From the NCBI RefSeq assembly GCF_900086985.1, contig NZ_LT593974.1:1364001-1428000 (forward strand): DNA of 64,000 nucleotides, read 5' to 3'. A model generated the notes under the pieces. It saw only the letters and a list, made by a program, of their open reading frames with translations. It was not told the DNA's origin and did not search any database. Positions 36,361 through 46,120 of this stretch are shown here, one piece after another (the first letter of the stretch is position 1; each line of letters starts with the position of its first letter). This DNA is from Halomonas sp. HL-93 (GTDB taxonomy: Bacteria; Pseudomonadota; Gammaproteobacteria; Pseudomonadales; Halomonadaceae). Made by a program: the position numbers and the translations under genes.

Positions 36361-37542
36361 ATGGTGACTACGCCCCTATCGAACGACGCGTCATCCACGT
36401 CTCCTACCAATGCCGCTACGCTGCGTGCCATGGGCAAAGCGCCTCGGTTCGCGGATGATATCGTGTTGGAGGTAAAGCGGTTAAGTAAACGCTTTGATGA
36501 TGCCTTGGCGGTAGATGATGTCAGTCTGCAGGTAAAACGCGGTGAGATCTTTGCCCTGCTGGGTGGTTCAGGTTCCGGCAAGTCGACGCTGTTGCGTATG
36601 CTGGCGGGTTTTGAAACGCCAACCGAGGGGCGTATTTTGCTGGGCGGTGACGATATCACCGCCATGCCGCCGCATAAGCGACCCATCAATATGATGTTTC
36701 AGTCTTATGCGCTGTTCCCGCATTTGAGCGTGGCTCAGAACATTGCGTTTGGTCTCAAACAAGACAAGTTACCTAAAGCCGATATTGAAGCGCGGGTCGC
36801 GCACATGCTTAAGCTGGTACACATGGAGCGCTTTGCCAAGCGTAAGCCTCACCAACTTTCCGGCGGTCAGCGCCAGCGTGTCGCACTGGCCCGTTCGTTG
36901 GCCAAACGGCCCAAGCTACTGCTGCTTGACGAACCGATGGGGGCGCTAGACAAAAAGCTGCGCACCGAGATGCAACTGGAAGTCGTTGAGATTATCGAGC
37001 AGGTCGGGGTGACGTGCATCATGGTCACCCACGATCAGGAAGAGGCCATGACCATGGCCGACCGCGTGGCGATAATGGCCGACGGCTGGATCGAGCAGGT
37101 GGGCTCGCCTATTGATATCTACGAAAGCCCGGTCAGCCGTATGGTGGCCGAGTTTGTAGGCACAGTGAACCTCTTTGAGGGCGAGATTGTTGAGGATGCG
37201 GCCGACCATTGCAAGATTGTTTCACCGGCGCTTGAACGGCCGATTTATATCGATCATGGGATTACCACCCAGGCCATGGACCGCCGAGTGTGGGCGGCGC
37301 TGCGCCCCGAGAAAATCTGGCTGACCCGCGAGAAGCCCGACGCGGCGCATAACTGGAGCGAGGGTAGGGTGGAAGATATTGCCTACCTGGGAGGGTTTTC
37401 GCTTTATTACGTGCGCACCCCCAGTGGCCAGCTCATCAAGGTCAGCATGGCCAATACCGAGCGGCGCGGCGATCGACCGACCTGGGAAGACCGTGTGTAT
37501 GTACATTGGGAAGATCATAGCGCTATTGTGCTGAATCGCTAA
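36361..37542 (+). CDS. potG: polyamine ABC transporter ATP-binding protein
   Basis: The 393-residue ATPase energises polyamine import. After a 35-residue N-terminal extension it has Walker A GGSGSGKST, the Q loop MMFQSYALFPHLS, signature LSGGQRQRVALARSLA, Walker B LLLLDEPMGALD and the switch His (MVTHDQEEAMTMADR). The C-terminal TOBE-type domain (about 290-390) contains VWAALRPEKI. It is followed by potH 64 bases on, with a short GC-rich hairpin in the gap. Confidence 0.95.
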   Translation: MVTTPLSNDASSTSPTNAATLRAMGKAPRFADDIVLEVKRLSKRFDDALAVDDVSLQVKRGEIFALLGGSGSGKSTLLRMLAGFETPTEGRILLGGDDITAMPPHKRPINMMFQSYALFPHLSVAQNIAFGLKQDKLPKADIEARVAHMLKLVHMERFAKRKPHQLSGGQRQRVALARSLAKRPKLLLLDEPMGALDKKLRTEMQLEVVEIIEQVGVTCIMVTHDQEEAMTMADRVAIMADGWIEQVGSPIDIYESPVSRMVAEFVGTVNLFEGEIVEDAADHCKIVSPALERPIYIDHGITTQAMDRRVWAALRPEKIWLTREKPDAAHNWSEGRVEDIAYLGGFSLYYVRTPSGQLIKVSMANTERRGDRPTWEDRVYVHWEDHSAIVLNR

Positions 37543-37571
37543 CCGTGGGCTCCTTTGGATGCTGTGGAAAC

Positions 37572-37587
37572 GCCCGCTGCGGCGGGC
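37572..37587 (+). other. short hairpin between potG and potH
   Basis: GCCCGC (37572-37577) pairs with GCGGGC (37582-37587) around TGCG. No T run follows; AGGAG of the potH ribosome site is just downstream, so it could affect potH translation. Confidence 0.35.
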
Positions 37588-37606
37588 CATCAGGAGATCG
37601 CCTTAA

Positions 37607-38518
37607 ATGATGCCTGCTCGCTTTTCCGCCATGCTAAAACGCTGGCAGCTAGGGCGGCGCGCTGTCATCGCGCTGCCCTTGGCATGGCTGACGTTATTCT
37701 TCTTGCTGCCCTTTGCATTGGTACTAAAAATCAGCCTCTCGGAGGCGACCGTTGCGGTGCCGCCTTATGGGGCGCTGGTTGAGTACGTTGATCAAACGCT
37801 GCATATTGCCCTCAACCTGGGCAATTACCTGTTCTTGGCCTCGGACTCGCTGTATGTGGCGGCGTACTGGGGGTCGTTGAAAACTGCCTTCATCGCAACG
37901 CTGGTGTGTCTGTTGATTGGCTACCCAATGGCGTATGCAATGGCGCGTACCAGCGCGCGCTGGCAGATGATTTTATTGCTGTTGGTGATGTTACCGTCCT
38001 GGACGTCGTTTTTGATCCGTATCTATGCCTGGATGGGGATTCTCGGCAACAGCGGCTTGCTGAACAACCTGCTGATGGGCGTGGGTCTGATTGATTCCCC
38101 CTTGCGTATGATGAATACCCAGTTTGCGGTGATTATCGGGATTGTCTATGCCTACCTGCCGTTTATGGTACTGCCTCTCTACGCCCATCTGACCCGGCTG
38201 GACAGCGCGCTGCTTGAAGCGGCGTCGGATCTGGGATCTCGTAAGCTGAATACCTTCATCAAGGTGACGTTACCGCTGTCGATGGGCGGCATTATTGCAG
38301 GCTCGATGCTGGTTTTCATTCCTGCCGTTGGCGAATTCGTGATCCCCGAGCTGCTGGGTGGGCCGGATACCTTGATGATTGGCAAGGTGCTGTGGGAAGA
38401 GTTCTTCAATAATCGAGATTGGCCTGTGGCTTCGGCACTGGCCATGGTCATGTTGCTTTTGCTGTTGATTCCCATCGTATGGTTTCACCGTTATCAGTCC
38501 CGGGAGTTGGAAAAATGA
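37607..38518 (+). CDS. potH: polyamine ABC transporter permease (PotH/PotB type)
   Basis: An inner-membrane permease of 303 residues with six predicted membrane segments. The ABC-interaction EAA loop is visible as LLEAASDLGSRKLNTFIKVTLPLSMGGI. AGGAG precedes the start. Its stop overlaps the potI start (ATGA). Confidence 0.94.
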   Translation: MMPARFSAMLKRWQLGRRAVIALPLAWLTLFFLLPFALVLKISLSEATVAVPPYGALVEYVDQTLHIALNLGNYLFLASDSLYVAAYWGSLKTAFIATLVCLLIGYPMAYAMARTSARWQMILLLLVMLPSWTSFLIRIYAWMGILGNSGLLNNLLMGVGLIDSPLRMMNTQFAVIIGIVYAYLPFMVLPLYAHLTRLDSALLEAASDLGSRKLNTFIKVTLPLSMGGIIAGSMLVFIPAVGEFVIPELLGGPDTLMIGKVLWEEFFNNRDWPVASALAMVMLLLLLIPIVWFHRYQSRELEK

Positions 38519-39354
38519 GCATAGCCAAGCCACGACTGCGCTTTACCAGCGTTATGCTGGTGGTCGGATTGCTGTTTTTGTACCTGCCGATGCTGGTGTT
38601 GGTGGTTTACTCGTTCAATGCCTCGAAGCTGGTGACGGTTTGGTCAGGGTTTTCAACCCAGTGGTACGGCGAGTTGTTTCGCGATGAACAAATCCTTTCG
38701 GCGATATGGATGAGCCTGCGCATTGCGTTTTTCTCCGCCAGCATGGCGGTATGCCTGGGCACCATCGCCGCGTTTGTGATGACCCGCTACGGTCGATTTC
38801 GCGGCAAAACGGCGCTTTCCAGCATGGTGACGGCGCCCTTGGTGATGCCCGAAGTCATTACCGGCCTATCGCTTCTACTGCTGTTTGTGCAAATGGCCCA
38901 AATCACTGGGTGGCCCGCAGATCGGGGAATGGCGACGATTTGGATCGCGCATACCACGTTTTGTAGTGCTTACGTGGCTGTGGTGGTGGCGGCCCGTCTG
39001 CGTGAGATTGACCTGTCTATCGAGGAAGCCGCCATGGACCTCGGCTCGCCGCCGATGAGAACGTTTTTCTGCGTGACGCTGCCGATTATTTCCCCGGCCC
39101 TTGTGGCGGGCTGGCTACTGGCGTTTACGCTCTCATTGGATGACTTGGTGATTGCCAGTTTTGTGTCTGGACCAGGCGCCAATACGCTGCCGATGGTGGT
39201 GTTTTCGTCGGTACGTATGGGCGTCTCACCCAAGATTAATGCGCTGGCGACGCTGATTATTTTAGCGGTATCGCTGGCAACGCTTTTGGCGTGGTACCTG
39301 ATGCGGCGAAATGAAGCCAAGCGTCAGCTTGCGCTGAAAGCGTCCGCCCATTAA
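38515..39354 (+). CDS. potI: polyamine ABC transporter permease (PotI/PotC type)
   Basis: The second permease, 279 residues from the ATG at 38515, which overlaps the potH stop; an upstream in-frame start at 38419 lies within potH and is rejected. Six hydrophobic segments and the EAA loop IEEAAMDLGSPPMRTFFCVTLPIISP are visible. Its stop shares TTAA with the convergent cysteine-rich gene. Confidence 0.94.
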   Translation: MSIAKPRLRFTSVMLVVGLLFLYLPMLVLVVYSFNASKLVTVWSGFSTQWYGELFRDEQILSAIWMSLRIAFFSASMAVCLGTIAAFVMTRYGRFRGKTALSSMVTAPLVMPEVITGLSLLLLFVQMAQITGWPADRGMATIWIAHTTFCSAYVAVVVAARLREIDLSIEEAAMDLGSPPMRTFFCVTLPIISPALVAGWLLAFTLSLDDLVIASFVSGPGANTLPMVVFSSVRMGVSPKINALATLIILAVSLATLLAWYLMRRNEAKRQLALKASAH

Positions 39355-39560
39355 AGGATATCGTCGTCGCTGCCCACGCGAACACTTTCCAACTCGCCGG
39401 TAATCAGCGATACCTCGATGGCCAGTTGGATGGGCGCACAGCATTGGTGGCAATCCTCCCAGGTAACATGACTGCCCTGGGAAGCATCAATCAATAGTGT
39501 TAATAAGGTATCGCAGTAGGGGCAGTAAGCGTCATACTCTACTAAGGTATCTTCTTGCAT
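39351..39560 (-). CDS. CPXCG-motif small cysteine-rich protein
   Basis: A 69-residue protein with two Cys pairs, CPYC near the N-terminus (residues 13-16) and CHQCC (37-41), followed by acidic residues. This is the pattern of the small CPXCG family, probably a zinc ribbon. The start is taken at the ATG at 39560; an in-frame extension to 39623 is less likely. Function is unknown. The four-base stop overlap with potI is with a gene on the opposite strand, so they are not co-transcribed. Confidence 0.8.
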   Translation of the reverse strand: MQEDTLVEYDAYCPYCDTLLTLLIDASQGSHVTWEDCHQCCAPIQLAIEVSLITGELESVRVGSDDDIL

Positions 39561-39672
39561 GGTGCGATCCTTCTGGCAGTGGCACTTTAGTGTAGCAGCC
39601 GTATTATCGAGAGGCATTGCCATGTGGAATCAGGTAGGCTAAACGCCGTTTATAACGCAATGGAGAGCAGCG

Positions 39673-40098
39673 ATGATGTTACGACAGGTGGCCGTAGCGG
39701 CCTTATTGGCCTTGCCGGTAGCCGCGTGGGCGGAAACACCCAACATAGCGCCAGGCGAATGGGAATTCGTCAGCACCACGACGGTTAGCGGCGACATGCC
39801 GATTCCGGATCAAACTGAAACCGAGCAACAGTGCATTACCCAAGACGACCTGGAAGATGCGGATCTTGGCTTTATTGAAGAAGAAGAAGGTTGTGAACTG
39901 CTGGATCAAGACACCAGTGAGGATGGCATTTCCTATAGTATGGTGTGTCGGGCCGATGGCGGCGAAGCCAACATCGACGGCGATATGCAGTTTATGGGTG
40001 AGCGCATTGAAGGCACCGTCGATATCCAAACGCAATCGCCAATGGGCGAGCTTAATATGCAAACCGCGATTGACGGCGAGCGGTTGGGCGACTGTTAA
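39673..40098 (+). CDS. DUF3617 periplasmic protein
   Basis: A 141-residue secreted protein: signal peptide cleaved after AWA (about residue 21), then the DUF3617 pattern APGEWEFVSTTTVSG, an acidic middle with Cys pairs (QQCITQDD, EGCELLDQD, MVCRADGG) and a C-terminal Cys (RLGDC). Function is not known. GGAGAG precedes the start. A terminator follows at 40143. Confidence 0.85.
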   Translation: MMLRQVAVAALLALPVAAWAETPNIAPGEWEFVSTTTVSGDMPIPDQTETEQQCITQDDLEDADLGFIEEEEGCELLDQDTSEDGISYSMVCRADGGEANIDGDMQFMGERIEGTVDIQTQSPMGELNMQTAIDGERLGDC

Positions 40099-40142
40099 TC
40101 GTTTATTAAATGCTGCTTAAATGTCAGTTAAGCATCATCTAG

Positions 40143-40171
40143 AAGGGCGCGCCTAACCGGTGCGCCCTTTT
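40143..40171 (+). terminator. terminator after the DUF3617 gene
   Basis: AAGGGCGC (40143-40150) pairs with GCGCCCTT (40162-40169), loop of 11 bases, ending in TTTT. It lies between convergent genes and stops plus-strand transcription before the RND operon end. Confidence 0.8.
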
Positions 40172-40215
40172 GTTGGTCAAGCATATAGGTCCGTAATGGG
40201 ATGGTGGGCTTCCCG

Positions 40216-43200
40216 CTAACGTTGCGGCGGGGCATTAGCCATTTCGTTTTCTAGCCGGCGCTTAACGGCGCCTGGTGAACCGCTTTGTTGTGCTAGCAAA
40301 TCGTAGGCGACGGGGACGACAAATAGCGTAAACAACGTGGCAGCACCTACCCCGGCCATGATGACAATACCAATCACATAGCGAGACTCGGCACCCGGGC
40401 CGCCCGATACAATCAACGGGATGGCCCCCGCCATGGTGGTAATTGCCGTCATTAAAATAGGCCGCAGGCGAGTAACCGAGGCCTCGATGAGAGCGTCACG
40501 AAATGCCTTGCCTTCATCGCGGAGTTGGTTGGCGAATTCGACAATCAAAATACCGTTCTTCGCCGCAAGACCAATTAACAACACCAATCCCACTTGGCTA
40601 TAAATATTCAGCGACTGGCCGGTTAACCATAGCGCCAGTAATGCGCCGCTCATGGCAAGCGGCACGGTGAGCATGATGACGAAGGGATGGATGAAACTTT
40701 CAAACTGCGCCGCCAGCACCAGAAAGACCACCAGCGCACCAAGGACCAGCAGGAACGTGGTGGCACCGCTGGCATTCTGGAAGTCTCGAGATGCCCCGGC
40801 GACATTGGTTTGCGCTTCTTCTGGCAAGATTGTATCCGCACTTTGCTCAAGATAGGTGAGTGCTTCACCTAGTGGGTAACCATCTGCTAAGTTGGCCTCG
40901 ATGGTGATTGAGCGCACGCGGTCAAAGCGGTTAAGCGTACTGGCACCAGCGGCGTCGCTTAACGTTACCAGGCTTGCCAGGGGGATGAGTTCATTGCTGC
41001 GCAACGAGCGCACTTGAATATTATCCAGGGAGCGCGGACTGTTTTGGCTGGCGCGGTCGCCTTCGACGATAACATCGTACTCTTCGCCATTATCCACATA
41101 GCGGGTCACGTTGCGGCCACCGAGTAACACTTCCAGCGTGCGGCCAATCTCGCTCACTGTGACCCCCAAAGCAGCGGCGCGCTGTTCGTCGATCTCCACG
41201 TTGAGCTGGGGCTGCGTCTCGTTGTAGTTGCTTTCGATGGCGCGAATGCGTGGATTGTCATCGCGTATATAGTCAATTAGCTGATCGCGCCACTCGGCCA
41301 GTTCTTCGTAGGTGCCCCCGCCGAGTACAAACTGCACGGGCTTTTCCGTGCGTTGGCCAAAACCTTGGCGCATGACGGGAAATGCCTGAACGCCGGGCAG
41401 GGTGTCAAGGGCATTGCGAACGTCATCCATGATCGCCCAAGCGCTACGCCGACTGCCCCATTCGGCCATGTTGACGATGATGAAACCGCTGTTGAAGTTT
41501 TCAATATTGCCGTAGCCACGCGGTGCGCGCACCACCACCCGCTCCAGTTCGCCGCTTTCGACCATCGGCGTCAAACGGGCTTCCACCTCATCCATATAAT
41601 CCATCATGTAGTCGAAGGTGGCCCCTTCGGGCCCGTTGACCAGTACGATGAAGTTGCCGCGGTCTTCTTGAGGGGTGTATTCGTTAGGGAGTAGTTGGCT
41701 TAACCAGGCAGTCATCGCAATCAGCAATACGAAGACAGCAGCCACCCAGATTCGCCGCGCCAGCAGTACTTCGAGCAGCGAGCGGTAACGGCACTGTGCG
41801 CTGCGCGTGATGCTCTGTACCGCTTTGGAAAGGCGACTGTCGTGCATACGCGGCGAGAGGATTTTAGACGCCATCATCGGTGTCAGCGTGAGCGCTAACA
41901 GGGTAGAGATCGCGACCGCGGCAGCCATGGTCAGCGCAAACTCGGAAAACAAGCGTCCAATATCACCTTGCAGCATGCTGAGCGGCACAAACACGGCGAT
42001 CAATACCAGTGTGGTGGCAATGACCGCAAAAGCAATCTGGCGGGTGCCACGAAACGCCGCTACCAAAGGTGTTTCGCCCTCGTCGTGCATGCGGCGGTTG
42101 ATGTTTTCCAGCACCACGATGGCGTCGTCGACGATCAGTCCAATAGCGAGTACCAGCGCCAGCAGGGTAAGCAGATTGATCGAGAAATTCATGACCGCCA
42201 GCGCGGTAAAGGCACCAATGATAGCAATGGGCACCGTGACAGCGGGGATCAGTGTAGTGCGCAAGTTACCCAGAAACAGGAACATCACCACGATGACTAA
42301 CACCATCGCCACCGCCAGCGTAAAGACGACTTCCTTGATCGCCCCGGACACAAACACCGATGCGTCATAGTTCAAACTGAGGGACATGCCCTCAGGGAGA
42401 GTCGTTTGCAGCCGCACAAGCTCCTGTTGCACCGCGTCTGACAGTTCGACGACGTTCGCGGTCGACTGCATAATCATGCCCAGCCCGACCATGGGAACGC
42501 CATTTGCGCGAAATACGCTCCGGTCCTCAACAGAGCCAATCTCAACGCGGGCTACGTCACCTAAACGCACTAAATAGCCATCGTCGCCCTCTTCAAGGGG
42601 GAGGGCCTGGAAGTCATCGGCGGTTTCAAACGTGCGTGGCAGCCGAACAATAAACTGGCGGTCCTCAGACTCGATGGCACCGGCCGGTAACTCGACGTTC
42701 TCGGCCCGCAGCGCATCTTCAATATCGCCTACGGTCAGGTCCCGTGCTGCCATGGCATTGCGGTCAATCCATACGCGCATGGCATAGTCGCGTCCACCGC
42801 CGACGCGAACCCTGGCCACCCCGGGCTGCACCGAGAGGCTATCGACTAAAAAGCGGTTGGCATAATCGGTTAGCTCGGTCATTGAGTAGTCTGCCCCTGA
42901 GAGGCTCAACCAGACGACGATTTCCTCGCTGCTGTCGGCTTTACTCACCTCAGGGTTTTCGGCATCGTCGGGCAGGTTGCGCAGGGCGCCGCCGATGCGG
43001 TCACGCACATCGTTTGCCGCCGCGTCGATGTCCATGGTCAAGGCAAATTCGATATCGATGCGTGAGCGACCGTCCTCACTTTCGGAAGTGATTAACTCGA
43101 TACCTTCCACCCCGGCGATGCGGTCTTCGAGGACTTGGGTAATCCGAGTTTCAACCACGCTGGCCGATGCGCCGGGGTAGCGCGTGTCGATGCTCACAAC

Positions 43201-43329
43201 CGGCGGGTCGACGGTGGGGTACTCCTGTAGCGGTAAACGGTCAAGCGCCAGTAAACCAAAGGCAATAATTAATGCCGCCATGACCACCGCAAGAACGGGG
43301 CGCTGAACCGAGATATCCGATAAGCGCAT
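40216..43329 (-). CDS. RND efflux transporter, inner-membrane permease
   Basis: A 1037-residue proton-driven resistance-nodulation-division pump of the HAE-1 type. Twelve membrane segments and two large periplasmic loops are in the expected order. The proton-relay motif GLIVDDAIVVLENI carries the paired aspartates in the fourth membrane helix. It lies directly downstream of its adaptor with a one-base overlap. No outer-membrane channel gene is adjacent, so it may use a shared TolC. Substrate cannot be predicted; related pumps export drugs, detergents or organic acids. Confidence 0.95.
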   Translation of the reverse strand: MRLSDISVQRPVLAVVMAALIIAFGLLALDRLPLQEYPTVDPPVVSIDTRYPGASASVVETRITQVLEDRIAGVEGIELITSESEDGRSRIDIEFALTMDIDAAANDVRDRIGGALRNLPDDAENPEVSKADSSEEIVVWLSLSGADYSMTELTDYANRFLVDSLSVQPGVARVRVGGGRDYAMRVWIDRNAMAARDLTVGDIEDALRAENVELPAGAIESEDRQFIVRLPRTFETADDFQALPLEEGDDGYLVRLGDVARVEIGSVEDRSVFRANGVPMVGLGMIMQSTANVVELSDAVQQELVRLQTTLPEGMSLSLNYDASVFVSGAIKEVVFTLAVAMVLVIVVMFLFLGNLRTTLIPAVTVPIAIIGAFTALAVMNFSINLLTLLALVLAIGLIVDDAIVVLENINRRMHDEGETPLVAAFRGTRQIAFAVIATTLVLIAVFVPLSMLQGDIGRLFSEFALTMAAAVAISTLLALTLTPMMASKILSPRMHDSRLSKAVQSITRSAQCRYRSLLEVLLARRIWVAAVFVLLIAMTAWLSQLLPNEYTPQEDRGNFIVLVNGPEGATFDYMMDYMDEVEARLTPMVESGELERVVVRAPRGYGNIENFNSGFIIVNMAEWGSRRSAWAIMDDVRNALDTLPGVQAFPVMRQGFGQRTEKPVQFVLGGGTYEELAEWRDQLIDYIRDDNPRIRAIESNYNETQPQLNVEIDEQRAAALGVTVSEIGRTLEVLLGGRNVTRYVDNGEEYDVIVEGDRASQNSPRSLDNIQVRSLRSNELIPLASLVTLSDAAGASTLNRFDRVRSITIEANLADGYPLGEALTYLEQSADTILPEEAQTNVAGASRDFQNASGATTFLLVLGALVVFLVLAAQFESFIHPFVIMLTVPLAMSGALLALWLTGQSLNIYSQVGLVLLIGLAAKNGILIVEFANQLRDEGKAFRDALIEASVTRLRPILMTAITTMAGAIPLIVSGGPGAESRYVIGIVIMAGVGAATLFTLFVVPVAYDLLAQQSGSPGAVKRRLENEMANAPPQR

Positions 43330-44396
43330 TAGCGGTCTGCCTCAAGTAAGTCGCGAACATCGGTCTCATCGTCAATCAGGCCAACCAGTCTTACGGCTTG
43401 GCCATCCCGGGCGCGCTGCAAACCATGCACAGCGACGACGTCGTTGGCCGAAACGCCAGCGTTAATTTCCACTTCGCCGGCCCGGCGCTCGCCTATTTCC
43501 ACGCTTTGTTGGCGCAGACGGGGAGAGGCGTCGGGGTTGTCGATTAGCATGACATAGTGACGATTGCCATTAGGCTGAATGGCAGCCTCTGGCAGAACGA
43601 CACTCTCGCGGGGCTCCTGGCGCACCACGACCTCCATGAGCATGCCGGGGCGTAGACGTTCATCGGGGTTGTCGATATCAGCGCGGACGCTAATGCTGCG
43701 CGTCACCGGATCGACCCGCGTGCCAAGGCTGGCTATTTCGCCGTGGAATACATCGTCAGGGAAAGCCGCGGTGGTGGCGCTAAGCGATAGACCTGGTGCC
43801 AATCGGCTCAGGTAGGTTTCAGGTACGCTGAAGTCGAGCTTCATGACGTCCAGTTTGTCCAGCGTGATCAATTCCATTCCTGGGGTTACCAGTGCTCCGG
43901 CGCTTACATTGCGCGTGCCGACTCGGCCACTGAATGGAGCCTTAAGCCGGTAATCCTCCAGGCGTGCGCGTAACGCAGCGATCTCTGCTTCGGCCTGGTC
44001 GACACCCGACTGGTTGTCTTCTACGTCGGCGCGGGCTGCCAGATTGCGGTTTTGTAGCTCTAAAGAGCGCCCCAGTGCGTTGCGTCGTTCGTCACGCAGG
44101 GCGAGTGCGGCTCTTAAGCGTGCCTGCTCTTCGGCGTCTTGTAGGCGAATAAGTATATCGCCCTGGTTCACACGCTGGCCGTCTTCGAAGCTAATCTCGG
44201 CGATAGTATCGGTGACGGTGGCCGACAGCGTCATGCTTTCGTCGGCGCGCAAGGTACCCAATGCCTCAAGGGGGTCTGACCAAGGGGCCAAGGCAGCGCG
44301 TACGCCAATTACGCTGGGCTCGGATTGAGCATGAGTTAACATGGGAGCGGTAAATAGGAGCAGCGTGAGCATCAAGCGGCGACAAAATAAAGGCAT
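43329..44396 (-). CDS. RND efflux periplasmic adaptor (membrane fusion protein)
   Basis: The 355-residue adaptor links the RND pump to an outer-membrane channel. It has a signal peptide, a lipoyl half-motif (SFEDGQRVNQGDILIRL), an alpha-helical hairpin (about residues 90-145), the second lipoyl half (KAPFSGRVGTRNVSAGALV) and beta-barrel domains. The upstream intergenic stretch (44397-44582) is markedly AT-rich. No regulator gene is next to the pair. Confidence 0.93.
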   Translation of the reverse strand: MPLFCRRLMLTLLLFTAPMLTHAQSEPSVIGVRAALAPWSDPLEALGTLRADESMTLSATVTDTIAEISFEDGQRVNQGDILIRLQDAEEQARLRAALALRDERRNALGRSLELQNRNLAARADVEDNQSGVDQAEAEIAALRARLEDYRLKAPFSGRVGTRNVSAGALVTPGMELITLDKLDVMKLDFSVPETYLSRLAPGLSLSATTAAFPDDVFHGEIASLGTRVDPVTRSISVRADIDNPDERLRPGMLMEVVVRQEPRESVVLPEAAIQPNGNRHYVMLIDNPDASPRLRQQSVEIGERRAGEVEINAGVSANDVVAVHGLQRARDGQAVRLVGLIDDETDVRDLLEADR

Positions 44397-44520
44397 AAGT
44401 CTCTCTGCAATATGTTGTACCGCCTGAGCTAGATCGTGATGCCAAGCAGCGTTTTTTTATCGATGGTGTTGATAGTAGGCTTAAATTGTACAAAAGCTGT
44501 ATTTATTATTTATATGATAC

Positions 44521-44542
44521 AACAAAAAAGCCTCTATAGGCT
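44521..44542 (-). terminator. small hairpin with T run upstream of the RND operon
   Basis: AGCCT (44529-44533) pairs with AGGCT (44538-44542); on the minus strand TTTTTT follows. It could stop antisense transcripts from the flavoprotein gene before they reach the RND operon. The stem is only five pairs. Confidence 0.35.
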
Positions 44543-44582
44543 GTTAAAATGCCGCCTTTTGCAAAGCTGGGAGCGGTGACGA

Positions 44583-45767
44583 ATGACCTACGATGTCGTG
44601 ATCATTGGGGCTGGCGCGGCAGGCCTGATGTGCGCCGCTCAGGCGGGCTATGCCGGTAAGCGCGTGTTGGTCATTGATCATGCTAATAAAGCCGGCAAAA
44701 AAATCCTGATGTCGGGCGGCGGCCGCTGCAACTTTACCAATCTCGCTACTACACCACAGCATTTTTATTCAACGAATCCGGCTTTTTGCATTTCAGCGCT
44801 AAAACGCTATCGCCCCGAGCACTTTGTCGAGTTGGTAGAGCGTCATGACGTTGACTACGTTGAAAAAACGCCGGGCCAGCTATTCTGTTCAACTTCGGCT
44901 AAAGAGATTGTCCGCATGCTGCTCACGGAGTGCGAGTGGGCGGGAGCTGAAGTAGCACTCAGTGCACAGATTACCGGCGTTGAGGAACAGGGCAGCGCCA
45001 TGCGGCTATCGACCTCGATAGGAAAAATAGATGCCGGTGTGGTGGTGGTCGCAAGCGGCGGCCTGTCGATTCCTACTATGGGGGCTAGTGGCTTCGGCTA
45101 TGACCTTGCCCGCCAATTTGGCCTTGAGGTGCTACCCACCACGCCCGGTCTTGTACCGTTTACGCTGAGTGATCAATGGAAAGCCAGGGCCAGCGAGTTG
45201 TCTGGCGTCAGCTTGCCGGTGACGGTAAATACTCGCCTGAAGGCGTTTAATGAGCCGATGCTGTTTACTCATCGTGGGCTATCCGGCCCGGGCATGTTGC
45301 AAGCGTCTAGCGTTTGGTCCCCCGGTGAGGCGATTGAAATCGATTTATTACCGCAGCATGACGCCCAGGCGCTATTGCACCATGCCCGTGAGCATACGCC
45401 GAAACGTCAGTTGGTCACCTGGCTGATGGATCACTTTCCCAAGCGAGTGGCGCAATCGTTAATGGACTGGTATCCCGATGGCAATGATACGCAACCGCTG
45501 GCGCAGTACAGTAATTCGCAGCTTCAGCTATGGGCGGAGCGACTAAATCGTTGGCAGCTAAAGCCTGCCGGTACTGAAGGGTGGCGAACGGCCGAGGTAA
45601 CGATGGGGGGTGTCGATACTCAGTCGATTTCATCCAAAACGTTTGAGGTTAAAGGGCTTCCTCAACTGCGCTTTATTGGCGAAGTGCTGGATGTGACCGG
45701 AGAGCTGGGGGGCTATAACTTTCAATGGGCATGGGCCAGCGGGGTGGCCTGTGGCCAGGCCTGTTGA
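44583..45767 (+). CDS. BaiN/HI0933-family FAD-dependent oxidoreductase
   Basis: A 394-residue flavoprotein with the N-terminal FAD loop VVIIGAGAAGLMCAAQAG (5-22), the family signature KILMSGGGRCNFTN, and a C-terminal FAD contact GELGGYNFQWAWASGVACG. Members (YhiN, HI0933) are widespread; BaiN acts in bile-acid reduction in gut bacteria, but the general substrate is unknown. It is divergent from the RND operon and convergent with yqjK. Confidence 0.92.
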   Translation: MTYDVVIIGAGAAGLMCAAQAGYAGKRVLVIDHANKAGKKILMSGGGRCNFTNLATTPQHFYSTNPAFCISALKRYRPEHFVELVERHDVDYVEKTPGQLFCSTSAKEIVRMLLTECEWAGAEVALSAQITGVEEQGSAMRLSTSIGKIDAGVVVVASGGLSIPTMGASGFGYDLARQFGLEVLPTTPGLVPFTLSDQWKARASELSGVSLPVTVNTRLKAFNEPMLFTHRGLSGPGMLQASSVWSPGEAIEIDLLPQHDAQALLHHAREHTPKRQLVTWLMDHFPKRVAQSLMDWYPDGNDTQPLAQYSNSQLQLWAERLNRWQLKPAGTEGWRTAEVTMGGVDTQSISSKTFEVKGLPQLRFIGEVLDVTGELGGYNFQWAWASGVACGQAC

Positions 45768-45799
45768 CCCAGGCAATGCACAAACGCATCAGCAGTTTC

Positions 45800-46120
45800 T
45801 TAAGTGGCGACTTTGGCAAGCAGCTTAAGCTTGCGATAAAGCATGTAGCCAGCCAGCACCTTGCGGCCCCCTGCAAGTGCCCCCCGCGGGTGGCGAACCA
45901 AACGCAATGCGGCAAGCCCGCCAATCACGTAGGCGGGTATTTTAAACCGCTGCCAATTGGAATCGAGGGGAGACGCCGCGCGCAGCAGCTGATCGCTGTC
46001 GACCAGAATATTCACGCGCTGCTGCTCAAGTTCAGCTAGTAGGCGTGCCTTGCGCTCAGCTCTTGTAGGGGGCTTGATGTCAGCCCCTGGTGGCTTAGCG
46101 GGCGCGTTGTTCAGGCTCAT
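45800..46120 (-). CDS. yqjK: YqjK-like membrane-associated protein
   Basis: A 106-residue protein. The segment RAERKARLLAELEQQRVNI and the later LRLVRHPRGALAGGRKVLAGYMLYRKLKLL follow the same pattern as E. coli YqjK. It overlaps the yqjE stop and is the third gene of yqjD-yqjE-yqjK. Function is unknown. Confidence 0.75.
   Translation of the reverse strand: MSLNNAPAKPPGADIKPPTRAERKARLLAELEQQRVNILVDSDQLLRAASPLDSNWQRFKIPAYVIGGLAALRLVRHPRGALAGGRKVLAGYMLYRKLKLLAKVAT

Noticed and set aside
38419..38514. Upstream start for potI inside potH
   Set aside because: The ATG at 38515 overlaps the potH stop in the usual ATGA arrangement and gives the normal length.
41807..42370. Open frame antisense to the RND permease
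   Set aside because: Ser/Thr/Ala-rich low-complexity translation typical of an antisense shadow.
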